A stretch of 29,100 bases of DNA from Microbacterium sp. Root61 (GTDB taxonomy: Bacteria > Actinomycetota > Actinomycetes > Actinomycetales > Microbacteriaceae), in assembly GCF_001427525.1 (NCBI RefSeq), contig NZ_LMGU01000002.1, positions 676-29,775 of the forward strand. The letters are read 5' to 3'. How positions within the stretch are numbered: position 1 is the stretch's first letter; each line of letters opens with the position of its first letter. The notes beneath the pieces were generated by a model. The model worked only from the letters and a program-made list of their open reading frames with translations, was not told the DNA's origin and did no database searches. Shown in pieces: positions 8,044 through 15,556 of the stretch. The translations under genes were made by a program, and so were the position numbers.

Positions 8044-8811
8044 TCAGGTGCGCTCCGGCGCCGACAGCGGGTCGAAGCCCCAGGGCAGCTCGAGGCCGTG
8101 TGCCGCCATGAAGGTCGCGTCGGCCAGCAGTTCCCGGGTGGGCGCGTCGGCGACGATCCGTCCACCGTCCAGCACCAGCGCACGCGGGCACAGTTCGAGC
8201 GCGTACGGGAGGTCGTGAGTGACGACGAGCACCGTCGCGTCCAGCGCCCCGAGCGTGGCGGACAGCTCCCGCCGGGCCGACGGGTCCAGGTTCGAGGTCG
8301 GCTCATCGAGCACGATCACGTCGACGTCCATCGAGAGGATCGTGGCGATCGCGGCGCGTCGGCGTTGACCGAGGGAGAGGTGCTGCGGGGCGCGTGACGC
8401 GGCATCCGCGAGCCCGACCTGCTCCAGCGCCGTCGCGACGCGCTCCTGCAGTGCGGTCCCGGTGACGCCGAAGTTCTTCGGACCGAAGGCCACATCCTCG
8501 CCCACGGTCGGCATGAAGAGCTGGTCGTCGGGGTCCTGGAACACGAGCCCGACCCGGCGGCGGATCTCGCGCACGGTGTTGCGCGCCAGGAGTGTGTCGC
8601 CGATCCGGACCTCCCCGGAAGACGGCGTCAGGATGCCGTTGAGATGCAGCATCAGCGTGGTCTTGCCTGCGCCGTTCGGGCCGAGGATCGCGACGCGCTC
8701 GCCGGCCTCGATGTCGAAGCTGACCCCGTCGAGCACCGGAGCACCGTCGCCGCGCCCGGCCGGGTACCCGAAGCGGACGTCGCGGACGGTGACCGCGGCC
8801 CCTCCGGTCAC
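8044..8811 (-). CDS. cbiO: Cobalt/nickel ECF transporter ATPase
   Basis: 255 residues. ABC ATPase with Walker A GPNGAGKT (44-51), Q-loop VFQDPDDQLF (90-99), signature LSLGQ (145-149, a variant of LSGGQ), Walker B VIVLDEP (165-171) with catalytic Glu, and H-loop VTHD (197-200). The DPDDQLF Q-loop is typical of energy-coupling-factor ATPases (CbiO/NikO/EcfA). It powers the importer with CbiQ and CbiM in the cytoplasmic membrane. The GTG start at 8811 overlaps the cbiQ stop (GTGA), so translation is coupled; the open frame upstream is only a shadow of cbiQ. It is the last gene of the cbiMNQO unit. Confidence 0.94.
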   Translation of the reverse strand: MTGGAAVTVRDVRFGYPAGRGDGAPVLDGVSFDIEAGERVAILGPNGAGKTTLMLHLNGILTPSSGEVRIGDTLLARNTVREIRRRVGLVFQDPDDQLFMPTVGEDVAFGPKNFGVTGTALQERVATALEQVGLADAASRAPQHLSLGQRRRAAIATILSMDVDVIVLDEPTSNLDPSARRELSATLGALDATVLVVTHDLPYALELCPRALVLDGGRIVADAPTRELLADATFMAAHGLELPWGFDPLSAPERT

Positions 8812-9476
8812 GCTTCGTACCCCTCGCCGTACCCGCGGGCCAGCATCGCGAGATGCACGCGCTCGCCGCGGCCGTGCGCGCGGACGAAGAGCCCGCCCAC
8901 CCCGCCGGCGATGATCCGCCAAGCGCGTGGTCCGGTGGCGACGAACCCGCGAGCGGCGCGGGCCGTCCGCATCCGGGATCCTTCGTCGACGATGAGATCG
9001 AGGTAGCGCAGCATGAACCCCATGATCGAGGTGAGTTGGCGGGGGAGGCGCAGCTGCTCCAGAGCGAGGACGATGCGGCGGGGCTCGGTCGTGGAGATGA
9101 GGGCGACCGCGGCGAGCACCGCGAGGGTCGCCTTCACCAGGAGGCCCCACGCGCCCCACAGCCCGGCGACGGACAGGGACAGTCCCCAGATCTCCACCCG
9201 GGGGCCTTCGGCGATGAACGGCAGGAGGAGGGCGAACACGAGGAACGGGACCTCGATCACCATCCGCTTCAGCACCACCGTGACGGGTACCCGGGCCATC
9301 GCCAGTATCGCGACGATCACAGCCCCGTACACGGCGAAAGCGAGGAACCACTCGCGCGGCGTCGCGACCACGACCACCGCGAAGACGATCAGGGCGAGCA
9401 GCTTGGCGCGGGGGGAGGCGCGATGCAGCCACGTGTCGCCGGGACGGTGACCCCAGAGCGTCGCGGCCGCCTGCAC
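8808..9476 (-). CDS. cbiQ: Cobalt/nickel ECF transporter transmembrane subunit
   Basis: 222 residues. EcfT/CbiQ-type membrane protein with helices near 25-60, 75-95 and 105-130, and a cytoplasmic coupling region with the ECF T-component signs (LRLPRQLTSIMGFMLRYLDL, then RTARAARGF and MLARGYGEGYEA near the C-terminus). These short Ala-Arg-Gly motifs contact the ATPase. It scaffolds CbiO and the CbiM substrate-binding unit. The GTG at 9476 is chosen because it begins one base after the cbiN stop and gives the typical CbiQ length; the frame further upstream overlaps cbiN and has no family similarity. Confidence 0.91.
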   Translation of the reverse strand: MQAAATLWGHRPGDTWLHRASPRAKLLALIVFAVVVVATPREWFLAFAVYGAVIVAILAMARVPVTVVLKRMVIEVPFLVFALLLPFIAEGPRVEIWGLSLSVAGLWGAWGLLVKATLAVLAAVALISTTEPRRIVLALEQLRLPRQLTSIMGFMLRYLDLIVDEGSRMRTARAARGFVATGPRAWRIIAGGVGGLFVRAHGRGERVHLAMLARGYGEGYEA

Positions 9477-9477
9477 G

Positions 9478-9822
9478 TCAGTCCTCGGCCGTCCTGCGCT
9501 TCGCGAGGCGGCCCACGAGCCAGGCCAGACCGAACGTGACGGCGCAGCCGACCGCTCCGGCGATGGCCAGCGACAGCCACGGATTGCTCGCCAGGACGAA
9601 GCCGTAGTCCGCGAACGGACTGCTGGACACGGCGTGCGGCTGTTCACCGGCGTCGATGCCGGTGGATGCCGCGACATAGGTCAGTCCGTCGGGCAGCGCC
9701 GAGGCCCAGATGCTGACGATGCAGGCCAGCAGCAGCGCGATGGCGATGGCGCCGATCGTGAACGCCCGCGTCGAGATCCGACGGCGGGGCGACGCGACGG
9801 GGGAGGGTTCGGGCTCGCTCAT
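9478..9822 (-). CDS. cbiN: PDGLE-domain protein, N component of cobalt/nickel importer
   Basis: 114 residues with two membrane helices (about 21-43 and 82-104) joined by an extracytoplasmic loop that starts with PDGL (44-47). This is the hallmark of the PDGLE/CbiN/NikN family, which assists metal loading of CbiM/NikM. Its ATG overlaps the cbiM stop in an ATGA junction. The N-terminal arginines (SPRRRIST) fit a cytoplasmic N-terminus. The CbiN versus NikN name depends on the metal, which the sequence does not settle. Confidence 0.85.
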   Translation of the reverse strand: MSEPEPSPVASPRRRISTRAFTIGAIAIALLLACIVSIWASALPDGLTYVAASTGIDAGEQPHAVSSSPFADYGFVLASNPWLSLAIAGAVGCAVTFGLAWLVGRLAKRRTAED

Positions 9823-10508
9823 GCCGTAGCCGCCTTCTCCTGGAGCGCTGTGGCTCGTCGCTCGTAGCGCGCGCCGTAGACGAGGTCGGGACGAGTGGCC
9901 AGGACGGCGCTGACGATCAGTGCGGTGATGATCGCTTCACCGAGTCCGATGAGCGTGTGCCATCCGACCATGGCGGCCAGCACCGCATCGAGGGGTACCG
10001 GCACGTTGCCGCCGACGGCGAAGAGGAGGACGAAGACGGCTGCCGCCGCCGGCACCGACAGGAACGCGCCGACACCGGATGCCGCGGCCACCGCCCAGCG
10101 CTTCCCCGGGAGGACGAGCATCAGCCCCCGGAACACCAGCCAGCCGACGACGACGGTCACCATGCCCATCAGCAGGATGTTCGTGCCCAGCGCCGTGATC
10201 CCGCCGTCGGCGAACAGGAAGGCCTGCACGATCAGCACGACGCTGATGCATAAGAGCCCGGTGCCCGGGCCGACCAGCACGGCGGCGAGGGCCCCGCCCA
10301 TGAGATGGCCGCTGGTGCCCGCTCCGACCGGGAAGGTGATCATCTGCGCCGCGAAGATCAGCGTGGCGACGATGCCGACCATCGGCGCCTTCCGATCGTC
10401 CACGAACTCTTTGCGTGCGAGCTTGAGCGCCACGGCGATGCCGCCCGCCGCGATGACACCCGTCGCGATCGAGGTCGGAATATTCAGGAAGCCATCGGGG
10501 ACGTGCAT
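9819..10508 (-). CDS. cbiM: Cobalt/nickel ECF transporter substrate-binding membrane protein
   Basis: 229 residues. The N-terminus MHVPDGFL is diagnostic: in CbiM/NikM the N-terminal Met amine and His2 coordinate the metal. A second conserved His lies in GAGTSGHLMGG (H68). Several hydrophobic helices follow, with the conserved GWHTLIGLGEAIITALI segment near the C-terminus. It is the specificity (S) component for Co2+ or Ni2+. GGAGG lies 7 bases before the ATG at 10508, which decides the start. No cobalamin genes are adjacent, so nickel (for example for urease, Ni-SOD or hydrogenase) and cobalt (for B12) are both open. Transcription probably starts inside a palindrome-rich region shared with a divergent Fur-family gene. 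Confidence 0.94.
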   Translation of the reverse strand: MHVPDGFLNIPTSIATGVIAAGGIAVALKLARKEFVDDRKAPMVGIVATLIFAAQMITFPVGAGTSGHLMGGALAAVLVGPGTGLLCISVVLIVQAFLFADGGITALGTNILLMGMVTVVVGWLVFRGLMLVLPGKRWAVAAASGVGAFLSVPAAAAVFVLLFAVGGNVPVPLDAVLAAMVGWHTLIGLGEAIITALIVSAVLATRPDLVYGARYERRATALQEKAATA

Positions 10509-10550
10509 CGTGGGTCCTCCACTCGAGTGACGCCTTCGGACCAGCACCCG

Positions 10551-10581
10551 CCATCAGATGCGACGGTGTCGCGTCTGATGG
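10551..10581. promoter_or_regulatory. Inverted repeat in cbiM leader (operator or RNA hairpin)
   Basis: CCATCAGATGCGAC-GGT-GTCGCGTCTGATGG, 14-base arms with one mismatch and a 3-base centre. Its core TGCGAC-N3-GTCGCG matches the perfect palindrome at 10594-10608, with centres 35 bp apart. A further pair of arms, GAGTGACGCC (10525-10534) and GGCGTCACTC (10581-10590), flanks it. If transcription starts near 10580, the inner arms would form the first 30 bases of the cbiM mRNA. Confidence 0.6.
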
Positions 10582-10586
10582 GCGTC

Positions 10587-10616
10587 ACTCTATTGCGACC
10601 TCGTCGCACCTCGCAA
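10587..10616 (-). promoter_or_regulatory. cbiM promoter with operator-like palindrome in its spacer
   Basis: On the minus strand TTGCGA (10611-10616) and TAGAGT (10587-10592) are 18 bases apart. The spacer holds the perfect palindrome TGCGACCTCGTCGCA (10594-10608). A repressor bound there would block RNA polymerase, as expected for metal-dependent shut-off of an importer by a Fur-family protein. Confidence 0.6.
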
Positions 10617-10633
10617 GGGTGTCTCCGACACCC
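10617..10633. promoter_or_regulatory. Perfect inverted repeat upstream of the Fur-family gene
   Basis: GGGTGTC-TCC-GACACCC, 7-base arms with a 3-base spacer, abuts the cbiM -35 on one side and lies about 35 bases ahead of the Fur-family start. Its core GTC-N3-GAC has the opposite polarity to the TGCGAC-N3-GTCGCA sites, so it may bind a different protein or act as a hairpin. Confidence 0.4.
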
Positions 10634-10656
10634 CGCCGGGAGCGCGATCGGTGTGC

Positions 10657-10662
10657 CACGAT
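10657..10662 (+). promoter_or_regulatory. Putative -10 box of the Fur-family gene
   Basis: CACGAT ends 6 bases before the ATG at 10669, giving a leaderless arrangement identical to that of the LuxR-family gene. No Shine-Dalgarno sequence is seen. Confidence 0.4.
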
Positions 10663-10668
10663 GGACGG

Positions 10669-11199
10669 ATGACGGCCATCCACCACGGCCACGCGCACAC
10701 GGACGTGCGCGCCACCGACGGCGCGGAGTCGCACGAGCGCCTCCACCACGAGTCTCCCGAAGCCGCCGTCGCGGCGGCGCTCGCCGCCCTCCAGGCACGG
10801 GGCGAACGGGTCACCGACGGCCGCCGCGCGGTGCTGGAGACGCTCGCGAACACGCACGAGCACCTGAGCGCCGACCAGATCGTCGCGCTGCTCGAGCGGA
10901 CCCACCCGGGTGTGCACCGGGCGACCGTCTACCGCACCCTCGACATGCTGGCCGAGCACGGTGTGGTGTCATCGATGCGCGCCGCGGGCGGCGCGACGGT
11001 CTATCACCTGGCCGCCACCACCGCCGGACACGAGCACCTGCACGCGCACTGCCGGGTCTGCGGCGCGGTCGTGGTGGTGCCGGCGGACAGTCTCGCCGAG
11101 GCATCCGCTGCCATCCTGAGCACGAGCGGCTTCGCCGTCGACGTCCAGAAGTCGACCCTGGTCGGGGTCTGCGCCGCGTGTGCGGCCGAGCTCAGCTGA
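10669..11199 (+). CDS. Fur-family metal-responsive regulator (Nur/Zur type)
   Basis: 176 residues. Winged helix-turn-helix with the family motif RATVYRTLDMLAEHGVV (84-100), a His-rich metal region HEHLHAHC (121-128), and two CxxC pairs for structural zinc (C128/C131 and C168/C171). The N-terminus is unusually His-rich (HHGHAH at 5-10 and more His at 22-27), suggesting extra metal contacts. Fur-family dimers bind operator DNA when metal is bound. Being divergent from a cobalt/nickel importer, with palindromes between, it most likely represses that importer, like Nur in Streptomyces; Zur-like zinc sensing is the alternative. The ATG at 10669 is preferred to the GTG at 10651 because of the -10 box spacing. 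The 3' end overlaps the convergent TetR gene by 8 bp. Confidence 0.9.
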   Translation: MTAIHHGHAHTDVRATDGAESHERLHHESPEAAVAAALAALQARGERVTDGRRAVLETLANTHEHLSADQIVALLERTHPGVHRATVYRTLDMLAEHGVVSSMRAAGGATVYHLAATTAGHEHLHAHCRVCGAVVVVPADSLAEASAAILSTSGFAVDVQKSTLVGVCAACAAELS

Positions 11200-11863
11200 G
11201 ACTGTCGCGCAGCCGGCGAGCGACCTCGGCCGCCGGCATCCGCCGCGGGAAGATCGCGATCGCGATGTCGTCCTCGCCCGCCTCGGCGGGGTCGGGATGC
11301 ACGCCGAACCGGCGCATCGCGTCGTCGAGCGCCCGGCGCAGGACCGTGGCCGGCACGCGCTTGGGGCTGCGGATCAGCTGACGCAGCACGTGGTTGTGCA
11401 CCGCGGTCACCAGCGCCGAGAAGCCCACGGCGTCCAGCGGGTCCAGTCCGGGGAGTGCCTGGCGGAGGTATTCGTCGAACAGTCGCTCGTATCGGAACAC
11501 GGTCACGATCTCGCGGTCGCGCAGCGCCGGAACCTCGCGCACCACCGCGTAACGTCGCCGGGCGAGCTCCGGATCGGCGGCGAAGTGCCGATAGACGTGC
11601 ACGGATGCCTCGCACACGGCGACCCACGGATTCTCGTGCGGCTTCGCGAGGTACTCGCGCAGATGATCGAGCAGCAGTTCGTGGTCGGCGAAGACGACGT
11701 CGTCCTTGCCGCCGAACTGCCGGAAGAACGTCGAGCGCGAGACGCCGGCCGCCTGCGCGATCTGCTCCACCGAAGTCTGGTCGAAGCCGTTCTCGGCGAA
11801 CAGGTCGAGCGCGGCCGCCACGACGGCGGTGCGCGCGGAGGACGGTGACGCGGTGTCGCTCAT
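11192..11863 (-). CDS. TetR family transcriptional regulator
   Basis: 223 residues. The N-terminal helix-turn-helix is clear: ALDLFAENGFDQTSVEQIA (18-36), AAGVSRSTFFRQFGGKDD (38-55). The C-terminal helical domain (about 65-200) would bind ligand and dimerise. The ending IFPRRMPAAEVARRLRDSLS may be an extra helix. No efflux pump or enzyme is divergently paired; the next gene on the other strand is sucC, 228 bases away, so the target is unclear and may be itself. The start at 11863 gives a normal TetR length, and TAGGCT lies 7 bases upstream. Reading further upstream would add 68 residues unlike the family. Confidence 0.9.
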   Translation of the reverse strand: MSDTASPSSARTAVVAAALDLFAENGFDQTSVEQIAQAAGVSRSTFFRQFGGKDDVVFADHELLLDHLREYLAKPHENPWVAVCEASVHVYRHFAADPELARRRYAVVREVPALRDREIVTVFRYERLFDEYLRQALPGLDPLDAVGFSALVTAVHNHVLRQLIRSPKRVPATVLRRALDDAMRRFGVHPDPAEAGEDDIAIAIFPRRMPAAEVARRLRDSLS

Positions 11864-11870
11864 GGCCCCG

Positions 11871-11876
11871 AGCCTA
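11871..11876 (-). promoter_or_regulatory. -10 box of TetR gene (leaderless)
   Basis: TAGGCT on the minus strand, 7 bases before the ATG at 11863. Confidence 0.5.
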
Positions 11877-11951
11877 CTGGCGTACGCCCCCTGGCGCCTC
11901 GAGAGTCGGCACGCTGTGAACGAATCGGAATCCTGATCCGAACGGCGCCGA

Positions 11952-12003
11952 TGCCCGCGGCATCCCGGTGCGGGCAGGAGCTCCCAGCCGTGAGTAGTAG
12001 GCT
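11952..12003 (+). promoter_or_regulatory. sucCD promoter region
   Basis: TAGGCT (11998-12003) is the best -10 box, predicting a start near 12010 and a leader of about 80 bases. A dyad TGCCCGC/GCGGGCA (11952-11958 and 11970-11976) lies just upstream, around the -35 position, where no TTGACA-like box is visible. This may be an activator or repressor site. Confidence 0.45.
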
Positions 12004-12022
12004 GGTTCCTTGGTCGGATATC

Positions 12023-12036
12023 TCTTGATATCAAGA
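12023..12036. promoter_or_regulatory. Perfect 14-bp palindrome in the sucC leader
   Basis: TCTTGATATCAAGA is a perfect palindrome and a local AT-rich island in a GC-rich genome. It lies about 13-26 bases after the predicted transcription start, a roadblock position for a repressor, and 55 bases before the GTG of sucC. The size and symmetry fit a MarR- or GntR-type dimer site; the protein is unknown. Confidence 0.6.
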
Positions 12037-12091
12037 CATCTGGCGCCTTGTGCGCCGTCCCCTTCACATCGCCTCACCCAAGGACTGAACT

Positions 12092-13255
12092 GTGGATCTA
12101 TACGAGTACCAGGCACGCGATCTCTTCGAGAAGTACGAGGTGCCGGTACTCGCCGGTATCGTCGCGGATACGCCGGAAGAAGTGCGCGCTGCCGCCGAGA
12201 AGATCGGTGGCGTCGTCGTCGTCAAGGCGCAGGTCAAGGCCGGCGGCCGTGGCAAGGCCGGCGGCGTCAAGGTCGCGAAGACCCCCGAGGAGGCCTTCGA
12301 GGCATCCAAGGCGATCTTCGGCCTCGACATCAAGGGCCACGTCGTCAAGCGCGTCATGGTCGCGCAGGGCGCGCGCATCGACAAGGAGTACTACTTCTCG
12401 GTGCTGCTGGACCGCGCGAACCGCTCCTACCTGAGCCTGTGCAGCGTCGAGGGCGGCATGGAGATCGAGGAGCTCGCGGTCGAGCGTCCCGAGGCTCTCG
12501 CTCGCGTCGAGGTCGACCCGCTGGGCGGCATCGACAAGCAGAAGGCCGTCGAGATCGCCCAGGCTGCCGGGTTCGCCCCCGAGCTGGTCGACAAGGTGAG
12601 CGACGTCTTCGTCAAGCTCTACAACGTCTACAAGGGCGAGGACGCGACGCTCGTCGAGGTCAACCCCCTGGTGCTGACCGAAGAGGGCGACGTCATCGCC
12701 CTCGACGGCAAGGTCTCGCTCGATGAGAACGCCGACTTCCGCCACCCGGGCCACGCGCTCCTGGAGGACAAGGACGCCGCGGACCCGCTGGAGGCCAAGG
12801 CCAAGGCGAACGACCTCAACTACGTCAAGCTCGACGGCGAGGTCGGCGTGATCGGCAACGGCGCGGGCCTGGTCATGTCGACGCTGGACGTCGTCGCGTA
12901 CGCCGGTGAGAACCACGGCGGCGTCAAGCCCGCCAACTTCCTCGACATCGGCGGCGGCGCCTCGGCCGAGGTCATGGCCGCAGGCCTGGACGTCATCCTC
13001 GGCGACCCGCAGGTCAAGAGCGTCTTCGTCAACGTCTTCGGCGGCATCACCGCCTGCGACGCCGTCGCCAAGGGCATCGTGGGCGCACTCGCCGAGCTCG
13101 GCGCGACCGCCACCAAGCCGCTGGTCGTCCGCCTGGACGGCAACAAGGTGGAGGAGGGCCGCGCGATCCTGCGCGACGCCAACCACCCGCTCGTCACTCT
13201 TGCCGAGACCATGGACGAGGGCGCCGACAAGGCCGCCGCGCTCGCGAACGCATAA
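12092..13255 (+). CDS. sucC: Succinate--CoA ligase (ADP-forming), beta subunit
   Basis: 387 residues, the normal length. An N-terminal ATP-grasp domain ([38 protein letters not shown] near 46-64) includes [20 protein letters not shown] near 190-209 for Mg-nucleotide binding. The C-terminal CoA-ligase domain has [12 protein letters not shown] and [10 protein letters not shown]. With SucD it forms succinyl-CoA synthetase of the TCA cycle, converting succinyl-CoA and ADP to succinate, ATP and CoA. The GTG at 12092 is supported by AAGGA about 8 bases upstream and by alignment to the family N-terminus. sucD follows after 12 bases. Confidence 0.97.
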   Translation: MDLYEYQARDLFEKYEVPVLAGIVADTPEEVRAAAEKIGGVVVVKAQVKAGGRGKAGGVKVAKTPEEAFEASKAIFGLDIKGHVVKRVMVAQGARIDKEYYFSVLLDRANRSYLSLCSVEGGMEIEELAVERPEALARVEVDPLGGIDKQKAVEIAQAAGFAPELVDKVSDVFVKLYNVYKGEDATLVEVNPLVLTEEGDVIALDGKVSLDENADFRHPGHALLEDKDAADPLEAKAKANDLNYVKLDGEVGVIGNGAGLVMSTLDVVAYAGENHGGVKPANFLDIGGGASAEVMAAGLDVILGDPQVKSVFVNVFGGITACDAVAKGIVGALAELGATATKPLVVRLDGNKVEEGRAILRDANHPLVTLAETMDEGADKAAALANA

Positions 13256-14170
<915 letters not shown>

Positions 14171-14180
14171 TCCGAGACGA

Positions 14181-14224
14181 ACAGGGGCGGATGGCGCGGC
14201 TTGGGCCGCGGCATCCGCCCCTGT
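14181..14224 (+). terminator. Terminator-like hairpin after sucCD
   Basis: ACAGGGGCGGATG (14181-14193) pairs with CATCCGCCCCTGT (14212-14224), a perfect 13-bp stem with an 18-base loop that can fold further (GCGGC/GCCGC). A short T-containing tail (CATTTGTT) follows. Confidence 0.75.
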
Positions 14225-14240
14225 CATTTGTTCACGGGTT

Positions 14241-14246
14241 TAGGGT
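14241..14246 (+). promoter_or_regulatory. -10 box of 14253 gene (leaderless)
   Basis: TAGGGT ends 6 bases before the ATG at 14253, with no Shine-Dalgarno sequence between. Confidence 0.55.
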
Positions 14247-14252
14247 GAAAGC

Positions 14253-14693
14253 ATGCCGCTGACCGGAGAGTACAAGCCCAGCACGTCCGAGTGGGCCCGC
14301 AAACAGGCCGAGGCCTTCGAGGCGTCCGAGGGCGCTGAAGCCAACGACCTGCGCGGGGTCCCGATCATCGTCCTCACGACGGTCGGCGCCAAGTCCGGCG
14401 CCCTGCGCAAGACGGCGCTGATGCGCGTAGAGCACGACGGCCGCTACGCCGTCGTCGCGTCCAAGGGCGGCGCACCCGACGCCCCGCAGTGGTACTGGAA
14501 CCTTCTCAAGAACGCCCACGTCGAGCTGCAGGACGGCGCGGCCAAGCGCGACTACCTCGCTCGTGAACTGTCCGGCGACGAGCGGGCCGAGTGGTGGGCA
14601 CGCGCGACCGCGGTCTGGCCGGACTACGACGTCTACCAGACGAAGACCGACCGCCAGATCGCGATCTTCGTCCTCGAGCCGCACGACGCGTGA
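14253..14693 (+). CDS. Deazaflavin-dependent nitroreductase family protein (DDN-like)
   Basis: 146 residues, typical length. The split beta-barrel family signs are present: [34 protein letters not shown] (39-58), [21 protein letters not shown] and a C-terminal [10 protein letters not shown]. In mycobacteria, DDN-family proteins use coenzyme F420 to reduce quinones, nitroimidazoles or other substrates; the [10 protein letters not shown] loop is where cofactor phosphate is bound. F420 use and the true substrate are inferred, and some family members bind FMN or heme. It has its own leaderless promoter after the sucCD terminator. Confidence 0.88.
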   Translation: MPLTGEYKPSTSEWARKQAEAFEASEGAEANDLRGVPIIVLTTVGAKSGALRKTALMRVEHDGRYAVVASKGGAPDAPQWYWNLLKNAHVELQDGAAKRDYLARELSGDERAEWWARATAVWPDYDVYQTKTDRQIAIFVLEPHDA

Positions 14694-14702
14694 CCACGGT
14701 GA

Positions 14703-14720
14703 CGGATGCCGCCGCATCCG
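14703..14720 (+). terminator. Small hairpin after the DDN-like gene
   Basis: CGGATGC-CGCC-GCATCCG is a perfect 7-bp stem with a 4-base loop, 9 bases after the stop. There is no T-tract. It may end transcription, or affect translation of the next gene whose ATG is at 14740. Confidence 0.4.
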
Positions 14721-14739
14721 CCCAGCGCGGTCGTAGAGC

Positions 14740-15483
14740 ATGACGGACATCGAACTCGCGCGGATCGACGCGGGCACGGTCACCCTGCACGACGCACGCC
14801 GGAAGGTGCGCTGGAACGTCGAGCTCGAACCCTTCGAGATCGGCGTCTACGCGGTCACCCAGGCGCAGTTCGCCGAGATGCTCGGCGAGACCGCCGTGCA
14901 TCCGCAGCGCCCCGCCGTCGATGTGAGCTGGCTGCGCGCGATCCGCTTCTGCAACGCCGCCTCGGAGTGGGAGGGGCTCGACCCCGCCTACACGTTCGAC
15001 GGCGAGGAGGTGACGTGGCACGTCGACTCCGACGGGTTCCGCCTGCCGACCGAGGCCGAGTGGGAGCACGCGTGCCGGGCGGGCTCGACGGGCGCGCACT
15101 ACGGGCCGCTCGCGGACGTCGCCTGGACCAGCGCCGACGGCGTGACCTCGCCGCAGAACGTCGGTGGTCGCCTGCCCAACCTCAACGGGCTCTTCGACAC
15201 CCTCGGCAACGCGTGGGAGTGGTGCTGGGACCTGCTGGATCCCGCTCGCTACGGCGACTACCGGGTGTTCCGCGGCGGCGGCTTCGCCGACGACGCCTGG
15301 AGCGTACGCGCCTCGACCCGCCGCGGGGGAGCGCCCCGCATGCACCATGACGACGTGGGACTGCGCGTCGCCCGCGGCGGTTTCGACGGAACCGATGCGG
15401 CCCAGGGCTGGTCGGCGCGGACCGATGCAGAGCGCGCGGCGACCGATGGACCCCTGCCGTCGGGCTGGACTCCGCTGCGCTGA
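14740..15483 (+). CDS. SUMF1/FGE-like domain protein lacking the FGE cysteines
   Basis: 247 residues. The formylglycine-generating-enzyme fold is clear from EIGVYAVTQAQFAEML (33-48), RLPTEAEWEHACRAG (101-115), NLNGLFDTLGNAWEWCWD (147-164), RVFRGGGFADDAW (175-187) and DVGLRVAR (205-212). True FGEs carry two copper-binding cysteines just after the RxxRGGS motif; here that segment is GGGFADDAWSVRAS with no cysteine, so oxidation of a sulfatase cysteine is unlikely. Other SUMF1-fold proteins have different or only structural roles (EgtB, PvdO, NirV). No sulfatase gene is adjacent. The function is unknown. No Shine-Dalgarno sequence is obvious before the ATG. Confidence 0.85.
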   Translation: MTDIELARIDAGTVTLHDARRKVRWNVELEPFEIGVYAVTQAQFAEMLGETAVHPQRPAVDVSWLRAIRFCNAASEWEGLDPAYTFDGEEVTWHVDSDGFRLPTEAEWEHACRAGSTGAHYGPLADVAWTSADGVTSPQNVGGRLPNLNGLFDTLGNAWEWCWDLLDPARYGDYRVFRGGGFADDAWSVRASTRRGGAPRMHHDDVGLRVARGGFDGTDAAQGWSARTDAERAATDGPLPSGWTPLR

Positions 15484-15507
15484 TGGCCTCCGAGCCCCGC
15501 CAACGCA

Positions 15508-15548
15508 GAAGCGAGCGGATGCTCCGACAAGGGGCATCCGCTCGCTTC
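15508..15548. terminator. Bidirectional terminator between convergent genes
   Basis: A perfect 15-bp inverted repeat (15508-15522 with 15534-15548; arm GAAGCGAGCGGATGC) with an 11-base loop lies between the SUMF1-like stop and the permease stop. It probably serves both genes. Confidence 0.8.
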
Positions 15549-15556
15549 ACGTGTTG

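Noticed and set aside
6397..8397. Long plus-strand open frame opposite the LuxR-family gene
   Set aside because: Low-complexity Arg/Gly-rich shadow; the minus strand holds clear ATPase and LuxR motifs.
10509..10668. Cobalamin or NiCo riboswitch before cbiM
   Set aside because: The gap is only 160 bases, no B12-box-like GCCACTG is present, and the likely start near 10580 leaves a leader of about 70 bases, too short for either known class.
14740..15483. True formylglycine-generating enzyme
   Set aside because: Both copper-binding cysteines are missing and no sulfatase gene is nearby.
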